NCBI RefSeq assembly: GCF_007754425.1
Contig: NZ_CP037452.1
Span: 6,241,164-6,305,163, forward strand
DNA length: 64,000 nucleotides
Source: Gimesia fumaroli
GTDB taxonomy: Bacteria > Planctomycetota > Planctomycetia > Planctomycetales > Planctomycetaceae
Direction: 5' to 3'
Translations under genes and position numbers: made by a program
Part shown: positions 1 through 8,480 of the stretch, in pieces
Numbering within the stretch: the first letter of the stretch is position 1
Layout of the letters: every line of letters starts with the position of its first letter
Notes under the pieces: generated by a model
Database searches by the model: none
What the model saw: the letters and a program-made list of their open reading frames with translations, nothing else
What the model was told of the DNA's origin: nothing

Positions 1-792
1 CGTCTGCTCGCAACTTTGTACCAGATTCGGCCGTAAGGCATCGACGAGAAGTGCCGCCATTGCACCGACACAACCTAACATTTCAACGGTGACCGGCTGC
101 TTTTCATAAGTCATGCCGACCACGATGCGTCCCAGACGCTGCCTGAGATCTGCGAGATCGGTAGCCAGTGCAAGAATCGCCATGACTTCGGAAGCGGCCG
201 ACAGTTCGAAGCCGGTTTCGCGTAAGGGAGCCTGGGGCACCTGATCCAGTCCGGTGATCACGTGCGCCAAACCACGATCGCATAAATCCAGGACGCGTTT
301 CCAGGTGATGGTCGCGGGATTGATTTGCGGCGACTTTTTTCGCTTGAGATGATTATCAATAATGCTGGCCAGCAGATTGGTCGCCGCGGTCACCGCGTGC
401 ATGTCGCCGGTGAAGTGCAGGTTGATGTCGGCCTGCGGTTCCAGAGTACACTTTCCCCCGCCGGCGCCACCCCCTTTGATACCGAATACCGGCGCTAACG
501 AGGGTTCCCGCAATGTGCCGATGGTGGTGTGGCCCAGTTGAGACAACGCCATCGCCAGTCCGATCGCGGTCACGGTTTTGCCTTCTCCCAACGGGGTCGG
601 GTTGATTGCGGTCACGCCGATATATTTTGCCTGGGAACGATCGTTGAGTCGTTCGGCGAGACCGTGAACCAGTTTGGCTTTATAGCGGCCATAAGGCTCA
701 TAATCATTGCGGTTCAGCCTCAGTTGTTCCGCGATGGTATCGATTTCCTGCAATCCTGGATCACCGGTGACAGATTGACCTGGTTGATTCAT
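1..792 (-). CDS. fhs: Formate-tetrahydrofolate ligase, N-terminal part (runs off the left edge)
   Basis: Joins formate to tetrahydrofolate with ATP to give 10-formyl-THF in cytosolic C1 metabolism. About 264 codons are visible of a family that is usually near 555 residues; the 3' part lies outside the window. The start is ATG at 792. The ATP-binding loop PTPLGEGKTVT sits at about residues 66-75, followed by family-typical stretches REPSLAPVFGIKGGGAGGG, GDMHAVTAATNLLA and RETGFELSAASEVMAILALA. It is divergent from the mannonate dehydratase gene. An Fae-like gene 38 kb away adds a second possible C1 link. Identification is firm; only completeness is unknown. Confidence 0.95.
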   Translation of the reverse strand, partial: MNQPGQSVTGDPGLQEIDTIAEQLRLNRNDYEPYGRYKAKLVHGLAERLNDRSQAKYIGVTAINPTPLGEGKTVTAIGLAMALSQLGHTTIGTLREPSLAPVFGIKGGGAGGGKCTLEPQADINLHFTGDMHAVTAATNLLASIIDNHLKRKKSPQINPATITWKRVLDLCDRGLAHVITGLDQVPQAPLRETGFELSAASEVMAILALATDLADLRQRLGRIVVGMTYEKQPVTVEMLGCVGAMAALLVDALRPNLVQSCEQT

Positions 793-1025
793 GAGCGTCT
801 TCCTGAGAGAATCTCGTCTGGTCGGTTCAAATCAGCGTACTATGAGGAAAATCGACTTTTCAAGTGAGTGAACTTCGAATTCTTTCCAGCAGTCATTGTG
901 AAATTCAAAATAAATGTCCAGAATTTAAGGGTAAAAACGCTGTCCTGCAAGAAGCTGCAGGAATCGGGCTCAATGCGGCCGCGAATGCGATACCAATGAA
1001 TGAAGAAGAGGGAAAGAAACCAGCC

Positions 1026-1982
1026 ATGCAACTGACATCTGTGGTGACGCCGTTCACCGATGATAACCTGCGGCTACTTGCGCAAATTGGTGTGACGCAT
1101 GTGACAATTCGCTACCCGGGCAGGGGACTGGATCAATTGGAAGCGACGAAAGCACAAGTTGAATCGTCTGGCCTGCAGATCGCTGCCATTGAAGGGTATC
1201 TACCCATCGAGAACATCAAGCTGGGAAATGAACACTTCGATGCCGAGATCGAGGAGATGCGGGAACTGCTTTCAAATATGCAGACCGTTGGCATTCCGTT
1301 TGTCTGTTACAACTTTATGGCGGGTACCGACTGGGTACGAACCAAACTGGACGTGCGCGAACGGGGGGGCGCTCTGGTGACCGGCTTTGATGTAGAACAG
1401 GCTGAGCAGGCGGTTTCGCTGTCAGAAACGACACGGGAGAAAAATGAGTCTTCGATTACCGCTGATATACTCTGGATCAATCTGGAACGATTTCTCAACG
1501 AACTGATTCCCGTGGCAGAAGCGTGCGGCGTAACCCTGGCGATGCACCCTGATGATCCGCCCCTCGATTCCTTCATGGGAAAAGCTCGCATCATGAATTC
1601 GGTGGAGAGCTTTGAACGACTTGTCCATCTAAAACCAAGCCCCGCGAATGCCGTCTGTTTCTGTCAGGGAACGTTCGCGGAAATGGGGGTGGACATTCCG
1701 TCGACGATCGAGCGACTCGGCCCGCATATCAAATATGTGCATTTTCGTGATATCCAGGGAAACCGCGAACGATTTGTAGAAACGTTTCACGATAATGGGC
1801 CGACTGATATGTTTGCTGCGGTCAAAGCGTATCAGCAGATCGGCTTCACAGGCCCGATTCGCCCCGATCATGTGCCTCAACTGGTGGGTGAGGAAGCGGG
1901 AGAACCGGGATATACGATGCTGGGGCGGCTGCATGCATTTGGGTATCTTCAGGGCCTGATTGAGGCAGCGGGACACGACTGA
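1026..1982 (+). CDS. uxuA: D-mannonate dehydratase (UxuA family)
   Basis: Predicted to dehydrate D-mannonate to 2-keto-3-deoxygluconate in hexuronate catabolism. UxuA-typical motifs are present in order: MHPDDPP, CFCQGTF, VHFRDIQGN, HDNGPTDM and GPIRPDHVP, which carry the metal-binding Cys/His/Asp residues of this TIM-barrel enzyme. I chose ATG 1026 (318 aa) because a purine-rich GAGGGAAAG lies about 10 nt upstream and the protein then begins directly at the barrel; the frame stays open to 864, but the extra residues look unlike the family. Shorter than the 394 aa E. coli UxuA, like many non-enteric members. No other uronate genes are nearby. Confidence 0.88.
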   Translation: MQLTSVVTPFTDDNLRLLAQIGVTHVTIRYPGRGLDQLEATKAQVESSGLQIAAIEGYLPIENIKLGNEHFDAEIEEMRELLSNMQTVGIPFVCYNFMAGTDWVRTKLDVRERGGALVTGFDVEQAEQAVSLSETTREKNESSITADILWINLERFLNELIPVAEACGVTLAMHPDDPPLDSFMGKARIMNSVESFERLVHLKPSPANAVCFCQGTFAEMGVDIPSTIERLGPHIKYVHFRDIQGNRERFVETFHDNGPTDMFAAVKAYQQIGFTGPIRPDHVPQLVGEEAGEPGYTMLGRLHAFGYLQGLIEAAGHD

Positions 1983-2097
1983 GAAGCCTAACTCCCCGCG
2001 CAGTCGGTAGTTTCGGACTTTTCCATATCACCACTACCCAATAGGGTACGATGATAAAAAAAGGCAACTGACTGGTGGCTGCAGGCTTGATTCTTTG

Positions 2098-2103
2098 TAT
2101 AAT
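2098..2103 (+). promoter_or_regulatory. Possible -10 box for the small secreted protein gene
   Basis: A perfect TATAAT occurs 170 bp upstream of the ATG at 2274. No convincing -35 box lies 17 bp further up, so this is only a weak promoter candidate. The leader that would follow contains a short hairpin (CTCAC/GTGAG, 2151-2165). Confidence 0.25.
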
Positions 2104-2273
2104 CGTAATCAGCAGAAAATATTGCCCCACTAACGTAGATTAAAACGAGACTCACAGGATGTGAGAGGAAGAGTCAGAATTCGCTGGCTGACGAGCAGGA
2201 GGCACAAACGAACGTAGGTGGCTACACGTGTCTGCCACTTCACTCGAACAATCTCTGATCAGGAGTCAGTCTC

Positions 2274-2657
2274 ATGCGTTTCCAAATGTTGTTAGCCGCG
2301 GTCGCCGTTGTCGCCTGTTTCACTATGCAGCCTCAAACATCTGAAGCCGGGAAACGGGTGACTTATTATGCATCGCCGTTCCCCGTCGTCGGACCGGCTC
2401 CCGTGTACGCCGTTCCCGCTCCCGTCAATACGGCTTACTACGTACCTGCAATGAACGCATATTATGCGCCGGCATTAGTACCGGCACCTGTGGTTCCCGC
2501 TCCCGTGTATTATCAGCCGGCTCCCGTTTATGTGCAGCCTACGACAACCTACTATGCACCAGCCGCAACTTATTACGCCCCCGGCAAAGTTGTTTACAAA
2601 ACACGGGGACCACGTTTCCTCGCCCCGAATTATAAAACCGTTGTGAAATATCGATAA
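2274..2657 (+). CDS. Small secreted Pro/Tyr/Ala-rich protein
   Basis: 127 aa of unknown function. Residues 1-25 form a Sec signal peptide ending near TSEA. The mature part consists of degenerate short repeats built from YYAPA, VPAPV and PAPVY units, then a basic tail (about residues 105-127) rich in Lys and Arg. The composition suggests an exported, possibly envelope-associated structural protein. ATG 2274 is preceded by GATCAGGAGTCAGTCTC, a good ribosome site. The gene stands alone and ends before a strong terminator. Similar low-complexity exported proteins are common in planctomycetes, but I cannot name a family. Confidence 0.7.
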   Translation: MRFQMLLAAVAVVACFTMQPQTSEAGKRVTYYASPFPVVGPAPVYAVPAPVNTAYYVPAMNAYYAPALVPAPVVPAPVYYQPAPVYVQPTTTYYAPAATYYAPGKVVYKTRGPRFLAPNYKTVVKYR

Positions 2658-2715
2658 GCGATCCATGGCATGATAGGGGCGGGCACATAGCCCCATCCCT
2701 ACATTTCAGATACAG

Positions 2716-2757
2716 AAAAAGGGTCAGGTTTCTTGAAATGGAAACCTGACCCTTTTT
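2716..2757 (+). terminator. Strong rho-independent terminator, probably bidirectional
   Basis: A perfect 12 bp stem (2721-2732 with 2741-2752) encloses an 8 nt loop. It is flanked by A5 on the left and T6 on the right, so it can terminate the + strand gene ending at 2657 and the - strand gene ending at 2849. Confidence 0.88.
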
Positions 2758-2781
2758 TCAACCGTTGTACCTGTCTTATCT

Positions 2782-2810
2782 CACTGTTGGGCAAGCCAAC
2801 AGTGCCACAC
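2782..2810. repeat. Dispersed repeat family B, copy 1
   Basis: Perfect hairpin CACTGTTGG/CCAACAGTG with a 5 nt centre, followed by CCACAC. Two related copies occur at 44443-44468 (inverted) and 44498-44530. It lies between the terminator and the 3' end of the oxidoreductase gene. Confidence 0.6.
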
Positions 2811-2848
2811 ATTATCAGTTTCCTTGCGTCATTATTTGTGTGATCAGA

Positions 2849-4156
2849 CTACAGTGTCCAGCCTTTACGGTATTCGCGTTGGATGTACTGGGCGGCTTCG
2901 GGGACGTTGGTTACTTTGAGGTTTTCCGCATCCCATTCGAGCTTCTTCTGACCGACACGATACGAAACATTCCCGAGCAGCACGGTTTCGGTGAGCGGAC
3001 CGGCGTAACCGAAGTTGCTGCCTGTGGGGGTGCCGCTACGGATGGCATTCAGCCACTCGATGTGGTGCGTCTTGGGACGAGTCAGATAAGGCTCAACCGG
3101 TTTGGCTTCTTTGCCGGCTTCCATGAAGACTTTGTTGGTGCCGTAATCGGCGAGCAAACGACCGTCTTCGCCTTCAAACAGCACGGCACTGTTTTTCTTG
3201 TAGACTTCGGCGCCTTTGGGCTTCCAGCCGCCGTGATACCAGGTCATATGCACGGGGGGCAGATCTTCGCGTTCGGCGAATTCGTAATCGACGCGCATCT
3301 GACTGGGGCAATCGTTCTCGCCACCGTGTCCTTTTTCACCAACGCCAACCACAGTTTTGGGATACTTTAGCTTCAAGGCCCAGAAGGGAAGATCCATGTA
3401 ATGGCAGCCGAAGTCACCTAACTGACCGTTACCAAAATCCCACCAGTAGCGCCAGTTGAAGTGGAAGCTTGTTTCATTGTAAGGGCGGAATGGTGCAGGT
3501 CCGATCCACTGATCGTAGTTGACGTAAGCGGGGGGATGATTTTCCTTGGACCGCTTACCTTCAATCCGTACGCCGCCGCCGACCCAGACATGGACACGGC
3601 GGACAGGACCGATCACACCCGACTGAACCATTTCCACCACTTTGCGGTAGTTGTCACTGGCGTGAATCTGATTTCCCATTTGTGTCGGGACGCCAGCTTT
3701 GGCAGCCAGATCGGTGAGCACACGTGCTTCGTAGACGGAATGCGTTAACGGTTTTTCACAGTAGACGGGCAAGCCTTTTCGCAGTGCCATCGCAGCAGCA
3801 GGGGCATGCATGTGATCGGGAGTACTGACGAGTACGCCATCCAGGTCTTCCCGATCCAGGGCTTTGCGATAATCATCATAGGTATCAGCGTGAGGGAATT
3901 CTTTGGACGCTTTATCCAGACGCTGCGCGTCGATGTCGCAGAGTGCCACGAAGTTTTCTGACTTGGTGCCGGTGATATTGGAGTACGCCCGGGCGGCGAC
4001 ACCAATCGTTGCCAGATTCAATTTTTCGTTGGGACTTTTGCTTTTCGTAGCGGCTTCGATTGATTCCAGAGGCAGTGCATTAGCGAAGGCGGGAACGGCG
4101 GTTCCGGCGATCAATGCTTTCTTGAGAAACTCACGGCGGTCGACAGAATTTGACAT
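2849..4156 (-). CDS. Tat-exported Gfo/Idh/MocA family oxidoreductase
   Basis: NAD(P)-dependent oxidoreductase-like protein of 435 aa with unknown substrate, often sugars or inositols in this family. The N-terminus carries a twin-arginine signal (VDRREFLKKALIAG), then the Rossmann domain (KLNLATIGV, about residue 45), the family EKP motif (YCEKPLTHS) and a C-terminal domain with GCHYMDLPFW. The usual dinucleotide-binding GxGxxG is degraded to GVAARA. ATG 4156 was chosen because GAGGAG sits 8 nt upstream and the Tat motif then begins at the right place. It is monocistronic. A paralogue with the same layout is at 34902-36227. Confidence 0.85.
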   Translation of the reverse strand: MSNSVDRREFLKKALIAGTAVPAFANALPLESIEAATKSKSPNEKLNLATIGVAARAYSNITGTKSENFVALCDIDAQRLDKASKEFPHADTYDDYRKALDREDLDGVLVSTPDHMHAPAAAMALRKGLPVYCEKPLTHSVYEARVLTDLAAKAGVPTQMGNQIHASDNYRKVVEMVQSGVIGPVRRVHVWVGGGVRIEGKRSKENHPPAYVNYDQWIGPAPFRPYNETSFHFNWRYWWDFGNGQLGDFGCHYMDLPFWALKLKYPKTVVGVGEKGHGGENDCPSQMRVDYEFAEREDLPPVHMTWYHGGWKPKGAEVYKKNSAVLFEGEDGRLLADYGTNKVFMEAGKEAKPVEPYLTRPKTHHIEWLNAIRSGTPTGSNFGYAGPLTETVLLGNVSYRVGQKKLEWDAENLKVTNVPEAAQYIQREYRKGWTL

Positions 4157-4400
4157 GGAAATTCTCCTCGTGGTGGGTAGTCCGGGGTGCTTGTGGAATC
4201 GATCATCAACTGACCTGATCAACAACGAAAGAAGCTGCTTGATTAGATGCTTCCCGATTCACTGCAGGTAAACTCTGTTCATCAGCGGCAATATATTAAT
4301 TTATTTTACTATATCGCCTGAGAAAACGGAAATCGAGACTATTGTGATACAAGGCGTAAAATTTCAGTCTGTGAGAGAAAGGCTGAAATGAGGAGCAAGA

Positions 4401-6125
4401 TCAGTTGGAGGTTTCCGAGGTCATGTCTTCAGAAATGCTGACGGCTTTTTCAACGCCGGTAACCAGCTGATCGAGGCGGAAAGGTTTGTAGAGCACACAT
4501 TTGAGGCCGAGTTGGCGTGCTTTGACAATCGAGTGCGTGGGGTCATAACCGAAGCCCGTCATCAGAATAACCGGCAAGTGCTCGTGAATTTCCCGGATCT
4601 GGGCGAAGCACTCATACCCGTTCATATCGGGCAAGCGGATATCGGCGATGACCACATCGTAGTGAAAACTACGGACCATCAGAAATGCTTCTTCCCCGTC
4701 ATGGGCGGTTTCCACTTCACACCCAAGGCGACCAAGGAGTTCGTGAGCGGCCCGTCTGACGGAGGCATCACTGTCAACGACTAGAATCCGTTTGTTGAGC
4801 AACTTGGGATTCACCTGTCTCATCGTGGGCACTTTGTGATGATGGGGCGTCTGGGGAGCAATTTTGTCTCCCACCTGTTGAATCAGTTGCTTAATATGGC
4901 GAGTGTCTTTAAGGATACGCTGCAATCGCTCGCACACATTAGGCTCATGTCCAATATACCGCTCCAGAATCCAGGCAGTATCGTTGAGGATCTCATCGAC
5001 GGGATCGACGACCCCACGCATAATTAATTCCGTACTGGCGGACGCTGTCGTTAATTTTTCGACCACCAGTAATTCAAGAGTATTTAACGCAATCGCTACC
5101 TCACGACTGAATAGTTCCAGGAAATGGAGGTCGTTTTCATCAAAGGCTCCGGCATGCGGACTTTCCACATTAAATGTGCCGAGGACCTCATCATGTAGAT
5201 TCAGGGGAACGGTCAGCGAACTATGAGCGTCTGGTGCCCCTGTCATGTACAGGGGGTCGTGTGCGGTATCTTCACACAGATAACTTTTCCCGGTCGCCGC
5301 CACAAAGCCGGTCACGCCGTTTCCTTCCGGCTCTGCATAGAGAGTTCGGTCAGCAGCCACCTGCTCCATCCCGACAGCTAGAAGGACATCCAGACGATTC
5401 GTGGCTTTATCGAGAATTCGAATTTCCACCGTTTCGAATTCCAGCAGGTCCTGCGTGTAGTGCAGGATTTTGGCTTTTAATAATTCGATTCGATCTTCGA
5501 TCGTCATTTCGAAGATTTCTTCCGGCGAAAGATCTCCCAGTTCCAGACCGGCCTGATAAATGGCATTCAGTTTTTGCCGCTGCAGAACTTCATCGGAGAT
5601 ATCTCTGACACTGGCTACAAGATAGGCTGGTACCTGTGTTTCATCACCACTGGTCAAAACCGGCATCACTTCCACATCGTAGTAGCTCTTATCTCCGACA
5701 CGCAAACCACTCTTCGCGATCTTACGTGTGGAAAACGCGCTATGGAACGGGCTGAAGTCCGGTCCCAATATTTCAGGTGCACCAAAGGCATCGTAGAACG
5801 AAGAACCGACCAGCGACGTTTCCTGACCACAGAGGGTCGCAAGCTGATGATTCGACCAGACAATCCGCAAGTCGGCATCCAGCACCACCACCGCGTGAGG
5901 TAAAAACTCGAGCAGACTCCCCGACTGGATTAACGCCAGGGGCAAGACTCCAGGAGAGGCTGGGACAATCAGAGCAGATACATTTCCCTGATCAAATTCG
6001 GCAATCCCTTCCGCCAGATTTTCCGGGGTCACCACCAGATAGTTGTCTGATGAGAATTGTTCTCTCAACTCAGATGTCTGGTCGTCAGCGGGCCCACAGA
6101 AGAGAATTTTTTGCGGATTGGTCAC
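4401..6125 (-). CDS. PAS-GAF-receiver signalling protein
   Basis: 574 aa. An N-terminal segment is followed by a PAS domain (about residues 75-190, with LPHAVVVLDADLRIVWSN), a GAF domain (about 205-350) and a C-terminal response-regulator receiver (445-565) with the phosphoacceptor Asp at about 495 (IADIRLPDMNG) and the conserved Lys in LYKPF. Between GAF and receiver (about 365-425) is a helical stretch spaced like a HisKA dimerisation domain, but it lacks the phosphorylatable His and no HATPase domain follows. Probably a sensor-output hub phosphorylated by another kinase. The start is GTG 6125. Target unknown; no DNA-binding domain is visible. Confidence 0.82.
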   Translation of the reverse strand: MTNPQKILFCGPADDQTSELREQFSSDNYLVVTPENLAEGIAEFDQGNVSALIVPASPGVLPLALIQSGSLLEFLPHAVVVLDADLRIVWSNHQLATLCGQETSLVGSSFYDAFGAPEILGPDFSPFHSAFSTRKIAKSGLRVGDKSYYDVEVMPVLTSGDETQVPAYLVASVRDISDEVLQRQKLNAIYQAGLELGDLSPEEIFEMTIEDRIELLKAKILHYTQDLLEFETVEIRILDKATNRLDVLLAVGMEQVAADRTLYAEPEGNGVTGFVAATGKSYLCEDTAHDPLYMTGAPDAHSSLTVPLNLHDEVLGTFNVESPHAGAFDENDLHFLELFSREVAIALNTLELLVVEKLTTASASTELIMRGVVDPVDEILNDTAWILERYIGHEPNVCERLQRILKDTRHIKQLIQQVGDKIAPQTPHHHKVPTMRQVNPKLLNKRILVVDSDASVRRAAHELLGRLGCEVETAHDGEEAFLMVRSFHYDVVIADIRLPDMNGYECFAQIREIHEHLPVILMTGFGYDPTHSIVKARQLGLKCVLYKPFRLDQLVTGVEKAVSISEDMTSETSN

Positions 6126-6539
6126 TACAAAATCAGCCTTTGTCCACCAGGACAGTTGATGCTTGACTTAAAACGGTATCATCAATTCAGGATACCCGTT
6201 GTTTCTGTGAAATTTCAATGAGCACGAAAATTCGTTGAGAAACAAGCCGTATCAATCTTTTATTACGTATTTCTACGAGCGAATGATAGAATACCTACTC
6301 AGCTTTTGTGCTTTTTCGCTAAAATATTAATTTACACGCAAACTGTAATCATATCGTACCTATGAAATCGGCTTTCTGTCAGTCAAAATTAAGATCCAAC
6401 ACAAGGAATCTTCAATTTTTCCCAATTTCTGATCCATTTTGAATACTTTTTCTCAAGTTTCTACGCCTGTTCTCAATATCGGTAATCTCTGGTACCCCCG
6501 CCGAAACGTTTCCTCATTGAGGTAATTCAATCAAGCAAA
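6126..6539. other. Divergent intergenic region (414 bp)
   Basis: AT-rich spacer between the divergent signalling gene and lipid kinase gene; it must hold promoters for both. I see no convincing terminator, repeat or gene. Confidence 0.5.
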
Positions 6540-7436
6540 ATGACTAATCCCTGGGTCGCCATTCAACGAAACCCGATTTCCGGAACGGGAAATCGAGCCG
6601 CACTGCTGATGGATTTAATCTTCCATTTGAAGCAGAACGGGATTCGTCCGCGTCTGTTTTCCAACCGGGATCGCCTGCAGTCGATTCTGTCAGCACGTTC
6701 AGCCGAAGATCAACCAGTCTGTGTGGTCGCAGCGGGGGGCGATGGAACCGTTCAGGACGTGGTAAATCGGTATCCGAACCACAAAATTGCCATTCTTCCT
6801 TTGGGTACGGAGAATTTACTGGCCCGTTATTTTGGCATCGAAAAGTCCGGCCAGTTTGTTGCAGAAATGATCGCGACTGGAAATACGCGGGAGGTCGATC
6901 TGTGCGAAATGAACCAACGTAAGTTCATTCTGATGGCCAGTATCGGCTTTGATGCGGCGGTTGTGGAAACGCTGACCCGCAACCGGACCGGTAATATTAC
7001 CCATTTGAGTTATCTGAAACCGATCTGGAATACGCTGTGCGCTTATCCCTTTAAGCCGCTGCAGATTACGATTGATGGGGAAGCGGAGGAAATCACAGCC
7101 TACCATGCAATTGTGGTGAACATTCCCGCGTATGGATTAAATTTGAATTTTGCACCGACGGCAAATGACCATGATGGACTGCTCGATCTGATCGTACTGC
7201 GGAAGAAAGGGATTTGGAGCATGCTCAAATATGTCTTTCGCATCATTCGGGGAACGCATCTGGATTCACGAAGCGTACAAAAACGGCAGGCTCGACAGAT
7301 CCGGATTCAGTCTGCGGAACCGGTTCCCATTCAGACAGACGGGGATGCCTGCGGCTCGACGCCAGCGGAGATCAAGATCATGCCGTCAGCAGGCCGATTT
7401 ATTGTCCCTTGCTCAACACTGCCGAATGATCAATAA
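6540..7436 (+). CDS. Diacylglycerol kinase family (DAGK_cat) lipid kinase
   Basis: 298 aa, the usual length for bacterial DgkB/YegS-type lipid kinases, which use ATP to phosphorylate diacylglycerol or related lipids. The nucleotide-binding motif GGDGTVQDVVN lies near residue 65, followed by ILPLGTENLLARYF, the equivalent of the GT-N-DFAR segment, and a C-terminal beta domain with PTANDHDGLLDL. Substrate cannot be read from sequence; sphingosine-type and diacylglycerol substrates are both possible. It is 47 bp upstream of kdsA on the same strand, so the two may be cotranscribed, which would fit an envelope lipid role. Confidence 0.85.
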   Translation: MTNPWVAIQRNPISGTGNRAALLMDLIFHLKQNGIRPRLFSNRDRLQSILSARSAEDQPVCVVAAGGDGTVQDVVNRYPNHKIAILPLGTENLLARYFGIEKSGQFVAEMIATGNTREVDLCEMNQRKFILMASIGFDAAVVETLTRNRTGNITHLSYLKPIWNTLCAYPFKPLQITIDGEAEEITAYHAIVVNIPAYGLNLNFAPTANDHDGLLDLIVLRKKGIWSMLKYVFRIIRGTHLDSRSVQKRQARQIRIQSAEPVPIQTDGDACGSTPAEIKIMPSAGRFIVPCSTLPNDQ

Positions 7437-7483
7437 TTCAATCCTGATGATCATCTCTTAATACAGCAGGAAAGGATTCACCC

Positions 7484-8320
7484 GTGCCTCGAAACCCCGT
7501 CACGATTGGTAACGTTCAATGTGGTACCAATCTCCCTCTCGTCTTTATTGCCGGCCCGTGTGTGATCGAAAGTGAAGAGTTGGTCCTGACTACCGCCCAC
7601 CAGTTGGCTGAAATCGCGGCAAGAGACAATCTGCCCCTGATCTTCAAATGCAGTTTCGACAAAGCCAACCGGACCAGCGTCGACAGTTTCCGGGGGCCGG
7701 GGCTTGAAAAAGGGCTGGCGATCCTGGCAAAAGTGAAACAGGAAACGGGTCTGGAAGTGACCACGGATATCCATGAACCATGCCAGGCGGCTCCTGCTGC
7801 AGAAGTCTGCCGGATTCTACAGATCCCCGCCTTCCTGGCACGTCAAACCGATCTGCTGGAGGAAGCTTCTAAAGCCGCGTTGAAACATGGAGGCGTCGTC
7901 AATATTAAAAAACCCCAATTCGTGGCGCCGGAAGATTGCATCCATGCGGTCAAAAAATGTGAAGCGTTTGGCTTAGACCAGCTGATGCTGACCGAGCGGG
8001 GAACCACCTTTGGCTACGGACGACTGGTCAATGACATGCGGTGTATTCCCATCATGCAAAACATGGGAACTCCGGTCATTTTTGATGCCACTCACAGTGT
8101 ACAGACTCCCGGCGGGAAATCGACGGGCGGGCAGCGGGAGATGATTCCGTTTCTTGCACGAGCGGCTGTCGCCTGTGGCTGTGATGGCATTTTCGCGGAA
8201 ACTCACCCTGATCCATCCCAGGCACTCAGTGACGGGCCCAATATGCTGCCGCTGAGTGAATTTTCCCAATTTGCGGTCCAATTGCAGAAATTCCGCTCGC
8301 TGGTAAATGAAATCGGATAA
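7484..8320 (+). CDS. kdsA: 3-deoxy-8-phosphooctulonate synthase (Kdo-8-P synthase)
   Basis: Condenses arabinose 5-phosphate with phosphoenolpyruvate to Kdo-8-phosphate for lipopolysaccharide core synthesis. The 278 aa length is canonical. Family motifs include [10 protein letters not shown] near the start, [57 protein letters not shown] and the C-terminal ETHPDP. The start is GTG 7484, with AGGAAAGG about 7 nt upstream. Its presence implies an LPS-type outer membrane. Other Kdo genes are not in the window. Confidence 0.95.
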   Translation: MPRNPVTIGNVQCGTNLPLVFIAGPCVIESEELVLTTAHQLAEIAARDNLPLIFKCSFDKANRTSVDSFRGPGLEKGLAILAKVKQETGLEVTTDIHEPCQAAPAAEVCRILQIPAFLARQTDLLEEASKAALKHGGVVNIKKPQFVAPEDCIHAVKKCEAFGLDQLMLTERGTTFGYGRLVNDMRCIPIMQNMGTPVIFDATHSVQTPGGKSTGGQREMIPFLARAAVACGCDGIFAETHPDPSQALSDGPNMLPLSEFSQFAVQLQKFRSLVNEIG

Positions 8321-8480
8321 CCGACAGACATTCCATCTGAATCAAAATAGGTTATAGTATAGAAACAGGATTGTTTTCATATTGTTTATCTGAAGTTCTT
8401 CAGAGAGACTGACCCGATTATTCATGCCACACAACCATCTTTCGGATGGGAGTGTATAGTATCACGAAGCGACGATTGAT

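Noticed and set aside
864-1025. N-terminal extension of the mannonate dehydratase
   Set aside because: The extra 54 codons do not resemble the family and a better start with a ribosome site is at 1026.
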